Shown one piece after another: positions 1-5,352 of a stretch of 7,006 nucleotides of DNA. Source of the stretch: an uncultured Mycoplasmatota bacterium. Lineage in GTDB: Bacteria > Bacillota_I > Bacilli_A > RF39 > UBA660. The notes under the pieces are model-generated. The model did not search any database. It was not told where the DNA came from and saw only the letters and a list, made by a program, of their open reading frames with translations. Every line of letters starts with the position of its first letter. Position 1 is the stretch's first letter. The translations under genes and the position numbers were made by a program. The stretch spans positions 1 to 7,006 of the forward strand of contig URYZ01000033.1 in assembly GCA_900552235.1 (NCBI GenBank), given 5' to 3'.

Positions 1-54
1 TTATATAACATATTTTAGAAAAAGAAAAGAGCATTGAACTTTGTCAACACTCTG
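1..54. other. Unassigned left edge of the window
   Basis: Plus-strand frame 1 reads five codons and stops at TAG 16-18; frame 2 reads eleven codons and stops at TGA 35-37. Either could be the end of an upstream plus-strand gene that the terminator at 55-86 would serve, but there is too little to identify it. Bases 28-53 can form an imperfect stem (AGAG/CTCT and TTGA/TCAA around the loop ACTTTG). Confidence 0.3.
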
Positions 55-86
55 AGAAAGTTTTAATAAAAAAACTTTCTTTTTTT
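55..86 (+). terminator. Rho-independent terminator upstream of the sigma genes
   Basis: AGAAAGTTTT (55-64) pairs perfectly with AAAACTTTCT (71-80) around a six-base loop, and a T-run (80-86) follows on the plus strand. No T-run lies on the other side, so it acts on plus-strand transcripts, presumably those of an unseen upstream gene. The stem has only two G-C pairs. The 3' arm and T-run occupy the place where the -35 region of the next promoter would lie. Confidence 0.7.
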
Positions 87-104
87 ATTGTTTTGTGGTA
101 TAAT
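76..104 (+). promoter_or_regulatory. Extended -10 promoter for the sigma gene pair
   Basis: A perfect TATAAT at 99-104 is preceded by TGG at 96-98, giving a TGn extended -10. The -35 position at 17-bp spacing is TTTCTT (76-81), a poor match, which a TGn element commonly offsets. Transcription would start near 111, about 22 bases before the ATG at 133, leaving a short leader that carries the ribosome binding site. This looks like a promoter for the housekeeping sigma factor; I see no separate operator. Confidence 0.75.
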
Positions 105-132
105 ATAGTCACTTTTAAAAAGGGGGACATTT

Positions 133-783
133 ATGAAAGATAAAACTTTTTTAGATGAAGAATTTGAAAAGAATGAAGAACTTAAAAAATATATGGAGTA
201 TATTAAACCATTTAGAACTTTAAAAACTGATGAAACAATAAAATTATTTTATGATTATAGTGCCGGTAGTAAAGAAGCTTATGAAAAGTTGATTAAACAT
301 AATTTAAAACTTGTAATATGGACTGTTAAATCATTTGTTAAATATATAGATAGAAATACTAATATATTTGAACTTATTGATGAGGGAAATATTGCTTTAA
401 TGAAAGCTGTTAAAAATTATGATGTTACTAAAAACACTAGTTTTAGAACTTATGCTTTAACTGCAATAAGTAATAACATTATGAGATTTATTAATAATTA
501 TGAAAATATAGCTAAACAAGATGCGATACCATTTCATCAATTAGAAGAAATAGAAACAACCTATTTTGAAAAAATGGATGATAAATTATTAAAAGATGAA
601 ATATTTGATTATTTATTTAAATTAGATCCCGAGACAATAAATACAATTATGTATTACTATGGTTTTTATGGAAAAAAATATAGTATTACAGAAATAAAAA
701 AGTTAAATAATATTTCAAGGAATTTAGCTAAAAAACAAATAAATAATGGAATACAAAAAATAAGAAAAATGTATAATGAATAA
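133..783 (+). CDS. Shortened sigma-70 family RNA polymerase sigma factor (216 aa)
   Basis: A predicted sigma subunit that would direct RNA polymerase to a subset of promoters. Residues 17-45 resemble region 1.2. Region 2 spans about 50-125, with the core-binding stretch ELIDEGNIALMKAV (80-93) and a divergent region 2.3/2.4. Region 4 with its helix-turn-helix covers about 160-216 (SITEIKK, then SRNLAKKQINNGIQKIR). The usual region 3 is almost absent: only about 30 residues join regions 2 and 4, as in ECF sigmas. The Trp dyad of region 2.3 in primary sigmas is missing (TALTAISNN). The start is fixed by AGGGGG at 121-126, six bases before the ATG. It is the first gene of a two-gene operon; the downstream gene is a paralogue, with about 35 of 81 residues identical by hand alignment from residue 17 of each. 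It is not a housekeeping sigma. Target promoters are unknown, and degeneration to a non-sigma role is possible. Confidence 0.8.
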   Translation: MKDKTFLDEEFEKNEELKKYMEYIKPFRTLKTDETIKLFYDYSAGSKEAYEKLIKHNLKLVIWTVKSFVKYIDRNTNIFELIDEGNIALMKAVKNYDVTKNTSFRTYALTAISNNIMRFINNYENIAKQDAIPFHQLEEIETTYFEKMDDKLLKDEIFDYLFKLDPETINTIMYYYGFYGKKYSITEIKKLNNISRNLAKKQINNGIQKIRKMYNE

Positions 784-797
784 AGGAGTAAAAATCT

Positions 798-1652
798 ATG
801 AAAGATGTAACAAGATGGAATAAAGAATACACAAATAATAAAGATTTAAGAGATTACTTAGATTATATAAAAAAATTTAAAGTACTATCTAAAGAAGAAC
901 AAATAACTCTTTTTAATGATTATAAAAAAGGTAATAAAAAATCTTTTACAAAACTTATCAATCATAATTTAAGACTTCCTGTTTCTATTGCTCAAAATTT
1001 TATTGATAATACAAACGCCACTATTAATGTATTTGATTTAATTAATGAAGGAAATTTAGCTTTAGTTAAAGCAGCGCAAAGTTTTGATTCTTCAAAAAAT
1101 GTTAAATTTTCAAGTTATGCAACTATTATAATTAAGCAAAGTATCATTAGATTTGTATTTGAAAACGAAAAAAGTATTAGTATAAAATACGATACAAAAT
1201 TAGTTATAAATAAAGTTGATAAGTTAATAAAAGATAATCCTGATATTAAAGATGAAGAATTGTCTAAAAAACTTAATATTGGGGTTAATACAATTAAAAT
1301 TTTCAAGTTTTTCCTTCAAGATATTTTATCTTTAAATGCTGAAGTTAAAGATACCGAAGAATCATATCTTATTGATTTAATAAAATATGATGATTTATCA
1401 GTTAGTGAACAAGCTATTAGGAATAATGAATATAAAATATTAAGACGTTATGTTGCATCTTTAAATGAAAGAACCAAAAATGTAATATTTTTATATTACG
1501 AAAAGGGATATAATTTAGAAGAAATTGGAAGACTTTATAATCTTACTAGAGAAAGTGTAAGACAAATATTGTTAAAAGGATATGACGATTTAAGATTTTT
1601 GTATAAAATGGATAAATTAAAATTTGAAATAGAAAAAAGCAAAACCAGATAA
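798..1652 (+). CDS. Sigma-70 family RNA polymerase sigma factor with regions 1.2-4 (284 aa)
   Basis: A predicted alternative sigma factor. Region 1.2 lies at about 17-50. Region 2 spans about 50-130, with KLINHNLRLPVSIAQNF (52-68), LINEGNLALVKAAQSFD (81-97) and KFSSYATIIIKQSIIRF (103-119). Region 3 covers about 130-195 and includes LSLNAEV (178-184). Region 4 lies at about 218-270, with the helix-turn-helix NLEEIGRLYNLTRESVRQI. Compared with a primary sigma, region 1.1 is absent and the Trp-Trp pair of region 2.3 is Ile-Ile. That points to a group 2 or RpoH-like alternative sigma rather than RpoD. AAAGGAG at 782-788 overlaps the stop codon of the upstream sigma gene and lies nine bases before the ATG, so the two are co-transcribed and probably translationally coupled. 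A basic tail follows region 4. The gene ends inside the terminator shared with ddl. Its regulon is unknown. Confidence 0.85.
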   Translation: MKDVTRWNKEYTNNKDLRDYLDYIKKFKVLSKEEQITLFNDYKKGNKKSFTKLINHNLRLPVSIAQNFIDNTNATINVFDLINEGNLALVKAAQSFDSSKNVKFSSYATIIIKQSIIRFVFENEKSISIKYDTKLVINKVDKLIKDNPDIKDEELSKKLNIGVNTIKIFKFFLQDILSLNAEVKDTEESYLIDLIKYDDLSVSEQAIRNNEYKILRRYVASLNERTKNVIFLYYEKGYNLEEIGRLYNLTRESVRQILLKGYDDLRFLYKMDKLKFEIEKSKTR

Positions 1653-1679
1653 ATTTTATCTGGTTTTATTTGTTTTTTT
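1633..1679. terminator. Bidirectional terminator shared by the sigma operon and ddl
   Basis: AAAACCAGAT (1641-1650) pairs with ATCTGGTTTT (1658-1667), and the pairing can extend into the loop. On the plus strand T-rich sequence follows (1664-1679). On the minus strand the bases before the stem read as a T-run too (complement of 1633-1638). The stop codons of the two convergent genes (1650-1652 plus; 1656-1658 minus) both lie within the hairpin, three bases apart. Confidence 0.9.
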
Positions 1680-2819
1680 ACCATTTAAGATATCAAATTT
1701 ATCAAGTAAATTATTTTCAAATGCTAAGATTAAATTATTTTTACTTTTATATTCTTCAATTGCTATATTTATAAGATCATTAATTAACTCTGTTTGACTT
1801 TTCTTTTTAGGTAGCCATAAATAAAGTGATAAGCTACCAGGCATTGTATTAATTTCACTAACATATATTTTTTTTGTTTTATCATCAATTAGGAAATCAA
1901 TTCTAGCAACTCCCCTAGCATTTATAGCTTTAAATGTATTAACGGCATACATTTTTAAATCTTCCATCATTTCTTTAGATAATAAAGGACTAGCTTTTTT
2001 ACCTTTTTTTATTGTTTTAGAATAGTTTTCTACATACTTTTCTTTAAAGGTGAAAAATTCATCATTAACATTAATCTCTTCAATTTCAGATGTTTCAACA
2101 TCTTCATATGTTCCTAAAACACTTATGTTTACTTCTTTTACATGTTTTATTTCTTCTTCTACAATTATTTTATTATCAAATCTAATAGCTTCTTTTATAC
2201 CTGAAATTAATTCTTGTTCTGTTGTTGCTCTTGTTATACCAATACTAGAACCTAAAGAAGCTGGTTTAACATAAACTGGATAATTTAATGTACCTATTTT
2301 TTCTAATACTTTCTTTTTAGATGAGCCAAATTCTTTTGCTGTAAACCAAACATAGTTAGTAGTTGGAATATCATTACATTTAAGTATTTGTTTCATAAAT
2401 ACTTTATCTTGTCCTATTGCACTTGCAGTAACACCACTTCCAACATAAGGAACACCAAGCATATCTAAATATCCTTGTAAACAACCATCTTCCATATATA
2501 AACCATGTCCTATAGGGAAAACAATATCTATTACATTAAGAATTCTTCTTGTAATACCAAGTGATTGTAAAACACAACTTTTTCCTTTTCTTATTAAGCA
2601 TACTTTTTTAGCGTATCTTTTTACAACATCCATATCACGATAATTAATAATATCTTTTAAATGATCACCTGTATACCATGTTCCAGTTTTATCTATATAT
2701 ATAGGAATAACATTATATTTATTAGTGTCCATATATCCCATTGCTTCGACAGCTGAGATTATACTAATTTCATGTTCTACACTTTTTCCTCCAAAAATTA
2801 CTCCAACATTAACCTTCAT
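1656..2819 (-). CDS. ddl: D-alanine--D-alanine ligase (387 aa)
   Basis: An ATP-grasp ligase that joins two D-alanines for the peptidoglycan stem peptide in the cytoplasm. The N-terminal domain has GGKSVEHEIS (10-19), where Glu17 matches the substrate-binding Glu15 of E. coli DdlB. HGLYMEDGCLQG (105-116) is the family HGxxGEDG signature with Met in place of the glycine before Glu-Asp. The ATP-grasp part has KPASLGSSIG (185-194; Ser191 matches Ser150), FKEKY (258-262), ARID (305-308) and EINTMPGS (332-339). The Lys-Tyr at 261-262 matches the Lys215/Tyr216 pair seen in D-Ala-D-Ala enzymes, so a D-lactate ligase is unlikely. It is longer than the usual 300-370 residues because a roughly 30-residue polar tail follows the ligase fold. 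The ribosome binding site AGAGAAGG ends eight bases before the ATG, and the gene has its own promoter. It converges with the sigma operon. I see no Van-type genes nearby, so this is the housekeeping enzyme. Confidence 0.95.
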   Translation of the reverse strand: MKVNVGVIFGGKSVEHEISIISAVEAMGYMDTNKYNVIPIYIDKTGTWYTGDHLKDIINYRDMDVVKRYAKKVCLIRKGKSCVLQSLGITRRILNVIDIVFPIGHGLYMEDGCLQGYLDMLGVPYVGSGVTASAIGQDKVFMKQILKCNDIPTTNYVWFTAKEFGSSKKKVLEKIGTLNYPVYVKPASLGSSIGITRATTEQELISGIKEAIRFDNKIIVEEEIKHVKEVNISVLGTYEDVETSEIEEINVNDEFFTFKEKYVENYSKTIKKGKKASPLLSKEMMEDLKMYAVNTFKAINARGVARIDFLIDDKTKKIYVSEINTMPGSLSLYLWLPKKKSQTELINDLINIAIEEYKSKNNLILAFENNLLDKFDILNGKKTNKTR

Positions 2820-2852
2820 AAATTTTACCTTCTCTCATATTTATTCATTAAT

Positions 2853-2881
2853 AGTATAACAAAGTTATTTAATTTTAACAA
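2853..2881 (-). promoter_or_regulatory. Promoter for ddl
   Basis: On the minus strand, TTGTTA (complement of 2876-2881) is followed after 17 bases by TATACT (complement of 2853-2858), with TGT directly before it as an extended -10. The expected start near 2846 gives a leader of about 27 bases carrying the ddl ribosome binding site. This is the best-formed minus-strand promoter in the window. Confidence 0.75.
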
Positions 2882-2914
2882 GAAATTTTACATATGTATG
2901 AAAAAAAGTGACAA

Positions 2915-2937
2915 TTAATTACAAACTTGTAAATTAA
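2915..2937. repeat. Inverted repeat upstream of the ddl promoter
   Basis: TTACAA (2919-2924) and TTGTAA (2927-2932) form a perfect inverted repeat with a two-base centre. It is extended by TTAA on each side with one extra base on the right. It lies about 35 bp upstream of the ddl -35 and just past the spoVS terminator. It could be an operator or a second stem in the spoVS 3' region; chance is possible in such AT-rich DNA. Confidence 0.4.
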
Positions 2938-2962
2938 AAGAAGCAATTTATTACTTTGCTTC
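2931..2962 (-). terminator. Rho-independent terminator of spoVS
   Basis: On the minus strand GAAGCAA (complement of 2956-2962) pairs with TTGCTTC (complement of 2940-2946) around a nine-base loop, followed by TTTTAATTT. The 5' arm is inside the last codons of spoVS and the stop codon is in the loop. This separates spoVS from ddl, which has its own promoter just downstream. Confidence 0.7.
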
Positions 2963-3211
2963 CACGATTAATTTTATTGCGGTACGTTCTTCCCCATCTA
3001 TATTTATATCAGTAAAAGCAGGAATACATACTAGATTTTTACCACTTGGTGCAACAAAACCTCTTGCTATTGCTACTCCTTTAATTGCTTGGTTAAGTGC
3101 TCCTGCTCCAATTGCTTGTATTTCCACTTTTCCTTTGTCTCTAAAGACATTGGTTAATGCTCCTGCTACTGAATTTGGGTTAGATTTGCTTGACACTTTA
3201 AGTGTATCCAT
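2951..3211 (-). CDS. spoVS: Stage V sporulation protein S (86 aa)
   Basis: A small Alba-like-fold protein. In Bacillus subtilis it is needed for normal progress through sporulation (coat assembly and later stages), and members of the family are thought to bind nucleic acid as dimers. The whole length matches the family: LKVSSKSNPNSVAGALTNV (4-22), EIQAIGAGALNQAIKGVAIA (30-49), RGFVAPSGK (50-58) and the C-terminal stretch CIPAFTDINIDGEERTAIKL (62-81). From memory, most positions equal the B. subtilis protein, unlike the strongly drifted neighbours. The start is supported by AAAGGA (complement of 3222-3227) ten bases before the ATG. It lies 70 bases downstream of the acidic membrane-protein gene, with a hairpin between them, and has its own terminator. 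I could not fix a promoter: a TTGTTA at complement 3267-3272 has no good -10 partner. SpoVS also occurs in bacteria not known to sporulate, so this alone does not prove sporulation. Confidence 0.96.
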   Translation of the reverse strand: MDTLKVSSKSNPNSVAGALTNVFRDKGKVEIQAIGAGALNQAIKGVAIARGFVAPSGKNLVCIPAFTDINIDGEERTAIKLIVEAK

Positions 3212-3261
3212 ATTTTTATCATCCTTTCTTTATACACTTAAATATATGTTATTAAAACTAC

Positions 3262-3289
3262 TTTTATAACAAAAAAAGAAGTTATAAAA
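3262..3289 (-). repeat. Hairpin at the 3' end of the acidic membrane-protein gene
   Basis: TTTTATAAC (3262-3270) and GTTATAAAA (3281-3289) form a nine-base perfect stem with a ten-base loop. In minus-strand RNA the loop is mostly U, and only UAGUUUUAAU follows the stem. It could therefore be a weak terminator or an RNA-stabilising stem between this gene and spoVS. The stop codon of the membrane-protein gene sits in the 5' arm. Confidence 0.45.
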
Positions 3290-3962
3290 CCTCTATATCT
3301 TCTTCTTCGTTTTTTACTGTTTCCTTATTTAACGTGTTAATTAAATCTTCTGTTTTTTCTAAATCAATTGTTTTTTCTTCATAAGGAAATTTTTTCTTAA
3401 TTTCATTATCAAGTTTTATATTCGCGCTAGGATTTGCCCCACCATAAATTGTTTTTGGTGGTTCTTCTTTTTTTATTTCTTCTACTTCTTTATTATCTAT
3501 ATCACTTAGTAATGACATTATTTCATCCTTTACATCATCTAAATTTTCTGTTTTTTCCAAGCTTTCTTGTAAAGGTTCCTCTTTATTTTCTACAAATAAA
3601 CTTGTATCTAAAACTTCTGTTTTACCTAAATCTTCTTCACTTACTTGTTCTATAACTTCCTTATTTTCTTCCAAAGGAATATTATTTTCTTCTACCTCTA
3701 AAGTAGATTCAAGCTTTGTTTCAGTATCTACTTTATTATCTTCAACAACTTCTTTATCCAAGAAATTTTCTTCACTTACATAATCTTTTTCCTCGTGATG
3801 TTCTTCTTTGTCCTTTAATTTGTTTTTAATATCTTCAATTTCTTCTTCATCATCAACAGGATTTTTATATGCAATTATTCCTATTACAATAGAAACAACA
3901 AGCAAAAATACACCTATTGTGATTAATACACCTGGAAATTCAAAAAACATTTTTATATCCAT
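3282..3962 (-). CDS. Unrecognised single-pass membrane protein with acidic tail (226 aa)
   Basis: I do not recognise a named family. Residues 10-32 form one hydrophobic membrane segment (FPGVLITIGVFLLVVSIVIG and onward) after a short N-terminal stretch without a cleavage site, so it reads as an N-terminal anchor. Residues 36-170 are low-complexity and dominated by Glu, Asp and Lys, probably disordered. Three copies of LxKTExL occur at 112-118, 135-141 and 201-207. A distinct segment, TIYGGANPSANIKLDNEIKK (171-190), is the only stretch with glycine and aromatic character and may be a conserved docking motif. The C-terminus is acidic again. AAGGG (complement of 3974-3978) lies eleven bases before the ATG, a slightly long gap. 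One or two promoters and a palindrome lie upstream, and spoVS follows. An anchored scaffold for a cytoplasmic partner, for example in division or sporulation, is an inference from architecture only. Topology is uncertain because positive charge is scarce on both sides of the anchor. Confidence 0.85.
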   Translation of the reverse strand: MDIKMFFEFPGVLITIGVFLLVVSIVIGIIAYKNPVDDEEEIEDIKNKLKDKEEHHEEKDYVSEENFLDKEVVEDNKVDTETKLESTLEVEENNIPLEENKEVIEQVSEEDLGKTEVLDTSLFVENKEEPLQESLEKTENLDDVKDEIMSLLSDIDNKEVEEIKKEEPPKTIYGGANPSANIKLDNEIKKKFPYEEKTIDLEKTEDLINTLNKETVKNEEEDIEVL

Positions 3963-3995
3963 ATGTAATCGTTCCCTTCTTATCTTTACATTTTA

Positions 3996-4024
3996 ATCTT
4001 AACAAATATTACAAAATTTTGCAA
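3996..4024 (-). promoter_or_regulatory. Candidate promoter P1 for the acidic membrane-protein gene
   Basis: TTGCAA (complement of 4019-4024), 17 bases, then TAAGAT (complement of 3996-4001), with TGT directly before the -10. Each hexamer matches the sigma-A consensus at four of six positions. The start would be near 3989, giving a leader of about 27 bases. The -35 lies inside the palindrome at 4005-4028. Confidence 0.5.
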
Positions 4025-4028
4025 TATT
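4005..4028. repeat. 24-bp near-perfect palindrome, possible operator or ymfH terminator stem
   Basis: AATATTACAAAA (4005-4016) is followed directly by TTTTGCAATATT (4017-4028), the reverse complement except for one position; in RNA that position is a G-U pair. On the minus strand only TTTGTT follows, so it would be a weak terminator for ymfH, whose stop codon is about 45 bases before it. On the plus strand a T-run follows (4027-4033), but no plus-strand gene reads into it. Its overlap with the -35 of candidate promoter P1 makes an operator equally possible. Confidence 0.6.
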
Positions 4029-4037
4029 TTTTTGTCT

Positions 4038-4065
4038 AATATAGTATAGTTTAGTAAAGTAACAA
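4038..4065 (-). promoter_or_regulatory. Candidate promoter P2 for the acidic membrane-protein gene
   Basis: TTGTTA (complement of 4060-4065), 16 bases, then TATATT (complement of 4038-4043). The start near 4031 would put the 24-bp palindrome at the very 5' end of the transcript, as a leader stem-loop. The -10 matches five of six consensus positions, the -35 four of six. It starts just after the ymfH stop codon. Confidence 0.4.
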
Positions 4066-4071
4066 TTATTA

Positions 4072-5352
4072 CTAATTTTTCTTAGATATTACAACAATTT
4101 CAAGTTTATTAGTTTTTTCTAAATTTTCAAAATCAATCTTCTTAATTAAATTAATAAGTTCTTCATATGAAAGATTTTGAATATCTTTTATTTTATCATT
4201 CTTATATTCGCCTAAATCAATTATATCTGTTAGTATATCACTACTGGTTGCACTTATATTATCAATAGATTTAATTTCATTAGCAACCCATACTTTCTTA
4301 ATCCTTTCAAAATCTTTCTTAGAAATCTTTATATTTTTAAAGATTTTTCTTAATTCATTTATTAATTTATCTTGATTTTCTGTAACAGCAGTAACACCAA
4401 ATAAATAATGACTATGACTACTTAACAAATTAGTACTTATTTCTGTACATAAATTTTTTTCTTGTAATTTTTCTCTTGCTAAAGAAGTTGATCCTAAAAC
4501 TAATGTTAACATCATTCCTAAATATATTTCTCTTTTATATTCATCCATACCTAAAGTATTTTTATTTATTTTATAATTTAAACTTAACCTTGTTGTTTCT
4601 GTTTTTAGTTTTATTTCTTCATAAGGAATAAATACCTCATCATCTTCTTCATAATATAGTTTTTCTATTTTTTTATTATCATTTTTAAAATCTTTTAATT
4701 CTTCTTTTATTATTTTTATTGTTTCATCTTTATCTATATTACCTACCGCAATAATAAACATATTATCAGGTCTATAAAAAGCATTAAAACATATTTCTAA
4801 ATCTTTTTTTGTTATACTTTTTATTTCTTTCTTTTCCCCGATTACTTTATATTTATATGGATCTTTAAAAAAAGCATTTTCTCTTGTTTTATCATAAAGT
4901 AATCTATTAGGATTATCACTAACCATTCTTGCTTCTTCTAAAATAATTCCTTTTTCTTTTTCAACATCTTTTTCTGTTATTTCAAGATTAGTAACAAACT
5001 TAAGTAGATATTTTAAATTTTCATTATAATTATTATTTCCAGTAAAATAATAATTTGTATAGAATATTGATGTACCAGCATTTACATCAGTTCCACTTTT
5101 GGCATAAAAATCAAATGGATTTTCTTTTTCTTTTTCAAATAACTTATGTTCCAAAAAATGTGCTATTCCACTTGGCATTTCATATATTTTATTATTTACT
5201 TTAAATTTAGAATTATAATTTCCATATTTAGTACCAAATGATACATAAAAATTTTTCTTATTTTTAAGTGGTACAAGATATACCAAAAGTCCATTGTCAA
5301 GTTTATCAAAATATAGTTTTTCTTCAAAATTATTAATATTAATCTCTTTCAT
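4072..5352 (-). CDS. ymfH: M16B zinc peptidase, catalytic subunit YmfH type (426 aa)
   Basis: A cytoplasmic metallopeptidase of the insulinase/mitochondrial-processing-peptidase type. Residues 65-69 are HFLEH, the inverted zinc motif HxxEH, with the third ligand in EKGIILEEARM (Glu139 or Glu140). The sequence after it, NPFDFYAKSGTDVNAGTS, matches the B. subtilis YmfH family. The C-terminal half has the degenerate second M16 domain, and the usual Arg/Tyr-type motif there is changed to LQEKNLCTEI (286-295). I chose the ATG at 5350-5352, because AAGGAG (complement of 5360-5365) lies seven bases before it. A start at 5373 would add seven residues (MYLRRQK) with no ribosome binding site. Its first 14 bases overlap the end of ymfF, so translation is likely coupled. 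Public annotation links YmfF/YmfH homologues with 5-aminopentanol modification of EF-P, but the reductase gene ymfI is not seen here and the true substrate is uncertain. It ends in TAG, unlike the other genes. Confidence 0.9.
   Translation of the reverse strand: MKEININNFEEKLYFDKLDNGLLVYLVPLKNKKNFYVSFGTKYGNYNSKFKVNNKIYEMPSGIAHFLEHKLFEKEKENPFDFYAKSGTDVNAGTSIFYTNYYFTGNNNYNENLKYLLKFVTNLEITEKDVEKEKGIILEEARMVSDNPNRLLYDKTRENAFFKDPYKYKVIGEKKEIKSITKKDLEICFNAFYRPDNMFIIAVGNIDKDETIKIIKEELKDFKNDNKKIEKLYYEEDDEVFIPYEEIKLKTETTRLSLNYKINKNTLGMDEYKREIYLGMMLTLVLGSTSLAREKLQEKNLCTEISTNLLSSHSHYLFGVTAVTENQDKLINELRKIFKNIKISKKDFERIKKVWVANEIKSIDNISATSSDILTDIIDLGEYKNDKIKDIQNLSYEELINLIKKIDFENLEKTNKLEIVVISKKN

Noticed and set aside
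1115..1306. Minus-strand open frame of 63 codons inside the second sigma gene
   Set aside because: Antisense to a well-supported region 2-3 coding stretch, hydrophobic low-complexity translation, no ribosome binding site seen.
2050..2274. Plus-strand open frame of 74 codons opposite ddl
   Set aside because: Ser/Ile-rich shadow of the ddl coding strand with no family resemblance.
1656..2819. ddl as a vancomycin-resistance D-Ala-D-Lac ligase
   Set aside because: The EKY motif with Tyr262 fits D-Ala-D-Ala enzymes, and there is no vanH, vanX or two-component gene nearby.
3434..3655. Plus-strand Leu/Phe-rich frame that looks like a membrane peptide
   Set aside because: It is the antisense of Glu/Lys/Asp codons in the acidic protein, which always reads as Phe/Leu/Ser; no start signals.
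3808..3996. Plus-strand frame across the start of the acidic membrane-protein gene
   Set aside because: Antisense artefact of the anchor and acidic codons; it runs through the promoter region of the real gene.
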